Shown piece by piece: positions 21,158 through 28,021 of a stretch of DNA of 28,021 nucleotides. The DNA is from Thermomucor indicae-seudaticae (taxonomy: Eukaryota > Mucoromycota > Mucoromycetes > Mucorales > Lichtheimiaceae). The stretch's first letter is position 1. Each line of letters begins with the position of its first letter. The translations under genes were made by a program, and so were the position numbers. The stretch spans positions 1 to 28,021 of the forward strand of contig JSYX01000469.1 in assembly GCA_000787465.1 (NCBI GenBank). Direction: 5' to 3'. Under the pieces are notes generated by a model. It was given only the letters and a program-made list of their open reading frames with translations. It was not told where the DNA came from and searched no databases.

Positions 21158-22783
21158 TTATTGATTCTTTACGTTCAAACGCCGCACAACCTCTTCGTCT
21201 TTTACTGTTTCGTTATTGGAGTCTTCGTTTTTGGCACGTTCTATCCGCTGTTTCTGAATGCGACGCAAAGTGGGTTCGCATGCTAGGACCGCGAGCCAGG
21301 CGATCAGTAAGCCCCAATAATGGACATAATGCACGCTGCGCCAGAGTGTATGAATACGCGACGCGTAGAGCAAGTCAAACGCGCTGGTCAAAAGGTTGAA
21401 AATACCGATGGTCAGAACCCATCCGGCAGTGTCATAAAGCGATTTCCAGAATGGCAGGGGTTCACCTGTGGGGGTGAGGGTCAAGGGGCGGATGCAGCGA
21501 CGAATGCGACGTCCCAGGAGCTGGTATAAGGCTACGGAACAGAAAAAGACTAAGGTGGCAGGGCGTTATTGAGAATAACAGGAAAAGAGGACAGTTGCAC
21601 AATTACACTTACGGTAATAACCAGGATGGAATCCATGCCAGACAGCAGACGTGGTATAGGTCAACAAGGCAGCAAGACTTGTAGCCGAAGTACCCGGTGG
21701 CGTTATCCGGAAATAGATGTAATGTCGCAACCAGTTATTGACGCCAATGTTCCAAGCAACCGACGCCTCCTTCATGGACTGTGACTTTTCGAGACCAGGA
21801 ACATCAATATTGCATAACCGGTTCCAACGTGCTTTGCCGTCTTTATCGAATCCATTGAAGCCAAAGCCGGACAGAATACAGCTGCCCTCGGCTAGCCGCC
21901 AAGCGCAATAATATTTGCATCTGGTCGCGAAACCTGCTACTTGGAAAAAGAGCAGCTTCTTATAAAAGGGCAATCGTTGGAATGCGGGTTCAAGGGCGCG
22001 GAAATAGTTGAAAGTTGGAGCGACAAAGACAAGAACGATAGCGTAAGCAAGGCTTTCCAACAGTACACGCATGGCTGGCTTGAACGGCGACAGCTTGGAT
22101 TCCGGTGATGAGAAATAAATGTGAGTGTAGCGAATGTAGTCCATGTATTCACAGGTGGGGCCCGCCCAAAATCCACCAAAGAAACAGATCCATCCAAAAA
22201 ACTCGATGAGGTTGGGATACTTTTCAATCTTCATTCGTTGGTCGTGTTCGGTTAATACTGCTTTCTTGTTATTACGCCCATCCTGTATGTTGAAACCGAA
22301 AGCAGATAGCTTGATTACTGCTACCATGAGTGGTCCTGAGTAATCCAGTTCAGTGTCTCCTTCGAAACCTTTGATCTGTCGATCTATATGGCTTTAAACA
22401 AACAGGATATGTTCAGGTTCAAGAGTTATACCGCTCCACAGCCATCAAACAACTACTTACCAAATAGCCATGCTCGCCATGACTATAAACAGATTGATCC
22501 ATGGTCCTTTGTCGCCACGGTAATATTTCATAAATACGTAGGTTATTAGGCATGTAAGGGCAATGTGCAAGAATCCTGTGTAGAATCGGAGCACGCAGAG
22601 CATCGTAAATAGCACATAGGCAATTGAAAACAAGTGTTTGAATATGGGTTGCTGTCGTGGTAGTAGGATGCGGTAGAATACGGCGGATGGATAAGTAGCA
22701 AAGATACATGCGACAAGTTTCAGGTGGCCAGCGGCAATACTACCACCAAGCATGCTGGCCAGCTGCTCAAAGAAATGGTCCAT
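21158..22783 (-). CDS. ALE1: MBOAT lysophospholipid acyltransferase
   Basis: Exons in coding order: 22783-22461, 22391-21613, 21549-21158; 497 aa. This is a polytopic ER enzyme that re-acylates lysophospholipids (Lands cycle). The MBOAT catalytic histidine is His360 in SAVWHGFHPGYY, with the upstream VAWNIGVNNWLRHYIYFR block supplying the conserved Asn region. Family signatures include DGRNNKK, FFGWICFFGGFWAGPTCEY and PAMRVLLESLAYA. Splices restore family text: MAIC-HIDRQIKGFEG at the first and PGYY-LFFCSVALYQLLGRR at the second. At least eight hydrophobic helices can be seen. The C-terminus is a charged cytosolic tail ending RRLNVKNQ with no HDEL-type signal. Yeast Ale1 is longer (about 619 aa); animal LPCAT/MBOAT1-type enzymes match this length. 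Confidence 0.92.
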
Positions 22784-23199
22784 AGAGATGCAAAAAGTGG
22801 GGAAGAAAAGGGAGAAATTGAAGAGAAGATAGACATTTTGTTTTTGCCCTTTTAAGTATCAGCATGACAATGGATAACACTTTGTGCACTGTGACTCGTA
22901 TAAGCATTTCGTTACCCATTACCATGCCCACGTGCGCAATCTGAATGGGAATTGGCTCCCCGATACATCATCCTCCGCATCCAGCAAATATCGCGCTAGA
23001 GTTCCTCTATATTAAAAGAAATGGTTATTACAAGTGCAAGAGTGTCTAATACCAGTTACGACAGGGTAGGGCGGCTCAAAGTAGAAGGGGCTGCAGCAAG
23101 GGGAAGGTTGATTGTCAAGGAGCCTCCTTTAACTTGTCCCGTCCAGTACAGTTTGCGCATGCGAAGTCGATAATGCAGTTTATTTTGGATGAAGAATCG
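22784..23199. other. intergenic between dioxygenase 3' end and ALE1 start
   Basis: About 415 bp with no convincing frame. It should contain the ALE1 promoter and the 3' untranslated region of the dioxygenase gene, both on the minus strand. Confidence 0.4.
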
Positions 23200-24408
23200 T
23201 TATAACTCATCCTTTGTAAATGTCTTTTTCGATTTATACGGTACTTTGGTGTCTGTAGGGATGCCGAAACCATAAGATCCCCATGCCAAAGTAGCATAGT
23301 AGTCTTCAAGAAGTTTGACGCCAGGATCATCTCCTGCAGCACCTAATGCAACATGGAAAGGGACAAGGTGCTACAGAACGATCGAATCGTTAACAAGAAA
23401 ATTCGCATTTCCTTAATATTTCTGTTATATCACCTCTGCAGTTGGATGACATTGCCGGAAATAGGGATGCTTGTTGAGACTGTTGGCTGCCTGTTTACGT
23501 TGTTCGCCCTGTGCGCCATATTCTTCGATCAGGGTAACCCACTTGTAATCTTCTTTTGCTAAATAGTACTTACAGTCATGCCACATGCGTATTTCTCCAT
23601 ATCTTTATCAAAATCGATCACGAATTGAGGCGAGGGCCTGTTTCCATATGTCCATAACCCTCGTAAGTTATGAACAGCGCTTCCGCTACCTATAATGACA
23701 ATGCCTTCATCTCTAGACTGTTGATAAATATCCTCCAAGACAGCCATTGAAACCTGGATACCCTCTTGTTACTCACCGGAGAGGAGCAAGAGCCTCGCCC
23801 ATTTTCGTGTGCATTTCCATATCTTCATGACCAAAAGTCGACACTTCTACAATTGGAATCTCGGTGTTTGATCGCATTGCGCGCTTCAGCGGGACCCAGA
23901 CACCGTGATCAATGCCGTAACGTGTGCCTGTGGCCTGCATGCCGGCCTTGTTCAGTAAGCCAATCACTTGCTCGGCCACCAACGGTGAGCCCTGGTGATC
24001 CCAGGTTTCTTCGTAATAGCGTTGAGGGAAATTGTAAAAGTCATAGATCAATTGCGGTTTTTCCGAGGTATCCACTGGTTGTCGTTACGAATAGACAACT
24101 TTAGTCCCTTTTGCTGTGTCATATGGGAAACGCAGAAACCGATATGCGTACCGTATATTCCCTTTTTGCCAGTGCCTTGCCAGTGAGCGCTGATAATGAC
24201 AATGGCTTTCGGCTTTAGAGTGTTTTTCAGGTACTTGCCGAACCAAGTGTAAAAGTCGCCTGGCATTTCATTGTCGTCCAAGAGGTTGGGTCCTGCAAAC
24301 GACGCAGTCAAAGAATTCGTGGACGGCTTCTCACTGTTTTACTCTGCTGTCAAGCTAACCTCCATGCGAAATGTAAAAGACGGGTGCTCTCGTAGTAGCG
24401 GTTGACAT
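23200..24408 (-). CDS. DODA/LigB-type extradiol aromatic ring-opening dioxygenase
   Basis: Exons in coding order: 24408-24360, 24292-24152, 24074-23777, 23712-23574, 23508-23434, 23370-23200; 290 aa. The family is non-haem-metal dioxygenases that cleave catechol-type rings (plant and fungal DOPA 4,5-dioxygenases, bacterial YgiD). Metal and active-site histidines appear at VFYISHGGPN (His15), IVIISAHW (His53), GIDHGVWVPL (His120) and CHPTAEH (His230). Also typical are LIYDFYNFP, APLRDEGIVIIGSGSAVHN and VALGAAGDDPG. For the fourth intron I use 23573-23509 (65 nt); a 32-nt alternative to 23542 would insert 11 residues. The last four residues are KDEL, like an ER-retrieval signal, yet there is no signal peptide. 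The natural substrate is unknown. Confidence 0.88.
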
Positions 24409-25149
24409 TGGACGATTAAGAACAAATGGTGTTGTTGTGGCGACAGCTGTACAGGCTATTGGAATGAATAGCGGAGAAGAGCGACAGAGTAGCCGGAACC
24501 AACGGCGCATACAAAGAAACAGGTTGGCTGCCTGTTATCATACGCGGTTTTTGTCCTTCGGATTACTCATCATGCCGTAAGAAAGGCGCGGCCATCACGG
24601 GCCTTAATTGTTTTGCCGTAATCCGAAATTCTGGCACCTCATAACGCCAATTTGGGTCACTCAGTAACGGATTTCTTTTGACAACCTTTCACATGAAGTC
24701 TATGCCTTGCGCGTTGGCAGTAATAGCCTTTTGCACAGAGACTACTATATTTTTCCAAATAATTTGCGATGAAAGATTTCCTTTATTGGGTCTTTTTGGG
24801 CACCCGCCCTATAGGGCTTCTTGCCGAACCCTGAGTGCATATGTACATGAAGCTAAATGAGAGAAAGGACGAACTAAAAAACCCATGTGACTAGGGAAAA
24901 AGGAATATCTTGGTGATGTTAACATCCAGAAAGCCATTGTAGAAACGGTGATTGTTCCGGTGGTTGTAGAGGCGGCGGATTCCATTCGCGGTCGGGGCGG
25001 GATGACCTGTCGAGCTCTTCGAGTAATAATGATAATTCGGGCCACAATCGTAACCAGTACCTCCTACGCTTCACTGCGCGTGGTGGCTTACTTGGTAATT
25101 GATTCATGACATGGTCGATGGGGAAGGAAAGAGATCGGTCGCATAGCCG
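24409..25149. other. intergenic, dioxygenase upstream region and degraded DNA
   Basis: No gene recognised. The right half (from about 24920) keeps open minus frames rich in Arg and Leu that may be the decayed 3' end of the transposon nuclease, but they carry no motif. Confidence 0.35.
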
Positions 25150-25666
25150 TAGGCGTTCACGTGCTCTAAGACATTGTTCGATGTGCGTTCTCGTGGTTGT
25201 GAAGGCTGTTGTTGCCACCTGTCATCGTATCCACAACCTCCAAACAGTTTTGATTTGTACATCTGTAAGAAAAAAGCATATCAGCATTACAATTCTCTTC
25301 AGCAAATCATCCACGTGCATACCTTAAGAGTCATGGCACGTGACAGTAGGCATCACCAGTCATCGAGAAGGCCTTGGATTTCGAACTTCTTTAAATGTTT
25401 CCAGTTTCGAATGGCAAGCAGGGCAAAGACAGGAAGTTTCTAAACTCGTCAATGAGATAGACCGTGAACCCTTTCTTGCGTAGCGTTCTGCGCATCCCTT
25501 CCCCACGGATGAGTTCGTGGTATTTGGCCACCGGGGCAGACCGGTTGCCCGTGATCAGGACAGGGTTAGGACCGAACTTGTGTCTGAGGTTCTGTGCGAG
25601 ACGTTCATCGGCCTGCTGCTGGTTGACCTTTTTTTCGAAAGACGAAGCTTCTTGAACAATGACAGT
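25150..25666 (-). pseudogene. relic of a Fanzor/TnpB-like RuvC nuclease with zinc ribbon
   Basis: From about 25666 to 25441 one frame reads smoothly (FGPNPVLITGNRSAPVAKYH, then GEGMRRTLRKKGFTVYLIDEF). An extra A near 25436-25440 shifts the frame, after which TSCLCPACHSKLETFKEV continues to NPRP. A stop and further breaks follow. The second zinc-knuckle half CTNQNCLEV lies beyond an intron-like gap (about 25323-25262, GTATGC...TACAG). The spacing CxxC...CxxxxC downstream of IDEFRTS, together with a final NHENAHRTM where NRDxNAxxNM is expected, matches the C-terminal RuvC/zinc-ribbon part of eukaryotic TnpB homologues (Fanzors) common in Mucorales. The N-terminal two thirds are missing and the last RuvC acidic position is altered, so it should be inactive. 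The family call rests on motif recall. Confidence 0.58.
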
Positions 25667-25930
25667 CTACAGCGCGGTTGGTCTTGCGTCGCGCTGTTCG
25701 AATAGAATTCGCTGAGCTTGCCTGTGTGGTGGTTTGATAGAGGGACGACTGAAAAGTACGTGAGACTCTGCTTTATTGTGGAAAGAGAGCGAGTACCACC
25801 AATACTACTTCATAGGGTCTATTTCACGATAGTGAGTGTGACATTATCAATCTCGGATGATCGGTCTTACTCAGATTCCTGGACAAGACAGCCTGAAACT
25901 CGAGCACGAATGTTCACACCTAGAATTTTA

Positions 25931-25942
25931 ATTAACCGCGGT
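25931..25942. repeat. ATTAACCGCGGT direct repeat, copy 1
   Basis: Twelve bases identical to a second copy 64 bp further on, with the self-complementary core ACCGCGGT. It is upstream of the HMG-box-like gene and may be a protein-binding site. Confidence 0.55.
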
Positions 25943-25994
25943 CACTCGTCCACTGAGGTTGAGTTCCCAGTCCGGCCCGCGACCGTACCGCAGT

Positions 25995-26006
25995 ATTAAC
26001 CGCGGT
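25995..26006. repeat. ATTAACCGCGGT direct repeat, copy 2
   Basis: Second copy. Here the palindrome extends to AACCGCGGTT (25998-26007). About 100 bp before the next ATG. Confidence 0.55.
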
Positions 26007-26024
26007 TGTAACCGCACTCATCTG

Positions 26025-26033
26025 GGCGCGAAA
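26025..26033 (-). promoter_or_regulatory. E2F-like site (TTTCGCGCC on the minus strand)
   Basis: GGCGCGAAA on the plus strand is the exact reverse complement of the consensus E2F/DP site TTTCGCGCC, 74 bp upstream of the HMG-box-like start codon. Function is inferred. Confidence 0.45.
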
Positions 26034-26106
26034 TCTGTGCTTATATCCCCAAGCGCGTCCCCGTGCGTTTATTTTTCTCCCTTGCTTCGCAGCTTCTTTT
26101 AAGATC

Positions 26107-27352
26107 ATGCAGCTTACCAAAGAACAAAACCGCGTCCTCAACGAAATCCTTTCCGCGTACCAACGTGGGGAACAGCTCTCGCAGGAACAGGTAGCTTCGG
26201 CTCTTCAGTTTGGAGCGACTCTTCTTCCTCCGAACTTGCAGCCGGAGCAGATGCGCCGCGAGCTCCAGCAGCAAACGGATGCTCAGGAGAGCCCAGTTGT
26301 TGCGTCTCGTTCCCTTGAGCAGACAATCCAAGACGGAGACAACGCCGAAGAGACGAGGGACGCAACCGGAAACGAGTGGGAGGAACTCGACCGTGAGATG
26401 GCGTCGCTGAAGGCGATGGTCAACGCCAAGAAGTTGGAGTTGTCCCAACGTTTCCGCTTGCCGCTGTCCGCGATAGAAGAGCGCTACGGCGAACTTCCGG
26501 GTTCCTTTTTTCGCGCAAGCAGCGGTTGGAATGCTTGGAATGCATTTTGCTCTGAGCAATTCCGGGACGACGAAGGTTGGTATTTATCCTCTATTCTGAA
26601 AGTGCGATACATACTAATCGCAAATAGAGCTTAAGAAGCTTTTCATCACTGACAAGGCGGCAGCCAACAAAGAGGTTCGCCGTCGCTACGAAATGCTGTC
26701 TGCTGAACAAAAAGATGAGTATAAGGCTATAGCTAGCCGACTCAACCAAGAACGACACCAGGAAGGCTTCACGGACGATGAACACGTGAAAGAGCAATTG
26801 TGCGAGGAGGCACAGCGCCAGATCCTACGGATCATGGTCCAACTCCAGAAGAGGACGGAGATCGAGTCTTTTGCTGTTTTCGGGTCAAAGAAGCTTATTG
26901 ATACATTTCAAAAGAGTCACATCGTTGCTACAAGTAAGGATATGTCGAATTTGCCTTGAGCATTTGTATAACCGCATTCGTGTGTAGCTTTAGGTGACAA
27001 GTTCATTGAGCATCTGGATAAAAAGAAGGAAGGCGTGAAATTTTACACTTTGCAACAAAGGTTCGACCATTTCTGTAAAACGCATGGAGAAGGTTTGTGC
27101 ATCAAATGTCCAACTGTATTCGTTGATCTAAGACGCTGTCTTAGCCGGAGCGCTTCCCCCCTCGCCTTGATGACAATGGCTCCGCCATTGTACCTCCAGC
27201 ATCCTCGTCGCCCACCCATGGTGAGGAAGGTCCTTCGAACAAGCGCCACCGTATGGAATGTGTTTTTGGTTACTCTTGTTTCTGTTCTCACATTATTCTT
27301 TTGGTTTCCCCAGGCCCAATCCAAAACCAGGTCAGAAACACAGGCCGTCTAA
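26107..27352 (+). CDS. HMG-box-like protein of a lineage-specific fungal family
   Basis: Probable exons 26107-26575, 26628-26933 and 26988-27092, then a less certain exon from 27145 to about 27257 and a last one from about 27315. Introns 26576-26627 (with TACTAAT branch site) and 26934-26987 are clear. The N-terminus is a charged, Gln-rich helical region with likely coiled coil (residues 1-130). Next comes a box resembling HMG domains: GWNAWNAFCSEQF, then RRRYEMLSAEQKDEYKAIAS. A third part includes LQKRTEIESFAVFGSKKLID and FYTLQQRFDHFCKTHGE. Exon 4 is coding-like in the frame PERFPPRLDDNGSAIVPPAS with an NLS-like KRHR. A conventional splice from exon 3 enters the wrong frame there, so the gene may be frameshifted or use a 29-nt intron. 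Such genes occur in many copies in Mucorales; the role is unknown. Confidence 0.6.
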
Positions 27353-28021
27353 GCAGCATGATCTCTGCTCTTACATAGCAAAAAGAATGCGGGAGTTATA
27401 CGGTATTGACATATCTCCTTTCACTTGCGAATTCTGAGGTACTTAGTGCTATTATCTTCGCAGAGGAAGTTTTGCCTTCCTACGTTAGGCGACCTGTACC
27501 TTTTGTTCCTTGGTCCAAGCTGCGTTCCGGGACTGATGAGTATGCGAGTTTGCATGGATGGCCTGTTAACGAAGGAATCGAGATAGGAAGCCCCAGTCAT
27601 GAGATCGTTGATGTGAAAAAAACTGAAGCGCATCGCGGATCTTCTAGAGCGCGAACAAATTTACTTCGAGACTCGTCCTCAACAACAATAGAAAATCCTC
27701 GATCCATGAATTTTTGGACTCTTAGCGAATGATCTGGAAGTGTAAGCGAAAGCACACTCCATGACGCTTAACGATAACGTTCTTTTAATTTGGATGTTAC
27801 AGATTGCGCTGCTCCGACTGCTAGTTGATATTCACAATGATTTATGTCGCAGAGATCTACAAATGGTAGGTGTGCTTGTATAGTTTGAAATAAGGTCAGT
27901 GAGAAAGGCAACAGGTATGTATGGCGCGCATCCTGCATAATGGTGTTCACAATAAATGGATGCTTTCGACTCTCTGCCCATGTGCGACTTCCTCTATTTC
28001 CTTTTGCTTTCCTAGGGGACT
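27353..28021. other. 3' flank, unresolved coding-like frames
   Basis: A plus frame at 27406-27732 contains VPFVPWSKLRSGTDEYASLH, and an overlapping frame near 27620 reads LKRIADLLEREQIYFETRP before a stop. Either could be a further exon or decayed tail of the HMG-box-like family gene. I cannot join them by convincing splices. From 27733 to the end I see nothing. Confidence 0.3.

Larger units (their letters stand above)
25667..26106. other. upstream region of the HMG-box-like gene
   Basis: No coding sequence is called. It holds the two palindromic ACCGCGGT repeats, the E2F-like site and a TTATAT stretch at about 26040, described separately. Confidence 0.4.

Noticed and set aside
24919..25218. 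Arg/Leu-rich minus-strand frame of 99 codons as an independent gene
   Set aside because: It overlaps the zinc-ribbon end of the transposon relic in another frame and shows no motif. It is more likely decayed 3' DNA.
1..28021. Bacterial-type systems: operons, CRISPR arrays, toxin-antitoxin pairs, prophage
   Set aside because: Pervasive spliceosomal introns, no Shine-Dalgarno-led gene trains and no regular spaced repeats. The DNA is nuclear and fungal.

Overview
This is nuclear DNA of a filamentous fungus, most probably an early-diverging one (Mucoromycota, Mucorales-like). Genes are packed on both strands and cut by many short introns, mostly 50-80 nt, with GTAWGN donors and YAG acceptors. 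The window carries a full FANCD2, which budding yeast lacks, plus a zinc-ribbon RuvC (Fanzor/TnpB-like) relic and an HMG-box-like lineage gene of the kind common in Mucorales. The organism call is inference. Exon models were made by hand translation and splice matching. Every complete model closes on a multiple of three, but none is checked against RNA.

Layout. 0.45-2.85 kb (+): a decayed AAA+ ATPase gene with several frame breaks. 3.0-4.25 kb (+): an uncharacterised Ser/Pro-rich protein with an ATG-only first coding exon. 4.36-6.32 kb (-): a seven-transmembrane receptor with a long cytoplasmic tail and two GC-AG introns. 7.09-7.9 kb (-): tubulin cofactor A, with a coding-like ORF just upstream that can be spliced onto it in frame. 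8.1-14.37 kb (-): FANCD2 in 30 exons. 14.5-15.9 kb (+): an L-serine/L-threonine dehydratase sharing a ~130 bp divergent promoter with FANCD2. 16.25-16.5 kb (+): a 66-residue protein. 17.1-18.4 kb (-): tafazzin, with a third GC-AG intron. 19.95-20.25 kb (+): a small secreted protein with a clear TATA promoter. 20.65-21.1 kb (+): DPM2. 21.16-22.78 kb (-): an MBOAT lysophospholipid acyltransferase (ALE1 type). 23.2-24.4 kb (-): a DODA/LigB-type extradiol dioxygenase. 25.15-25.67 kb (-): the transposon nuclease relic. 26.1-27.35 kb (+): the HMG-box-like gene.

Biology. Most genes are independent housekeeping functions: interstrand crosslink repair, tubulin folding, cardiolipin and glycerophospholipid remodelling, dolichol-phosphate mannose synthesis and amino-acid catabolism. 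The ends (0-3 kb and 24.5-28 kb) are the dynamic part, with a decaying gene, a broken mobile-element gene and a lineage-specific gene. The best leads are the ATG-only first exons, the clustered GC-AG introns, the possible fusion or overlap at tubulin cofactor A, the cell-cycle-type elements in the FANCD2 promoter, and the Fanzor-like relic beside the HMG-box-like gene. I found no convincing wholly new system.
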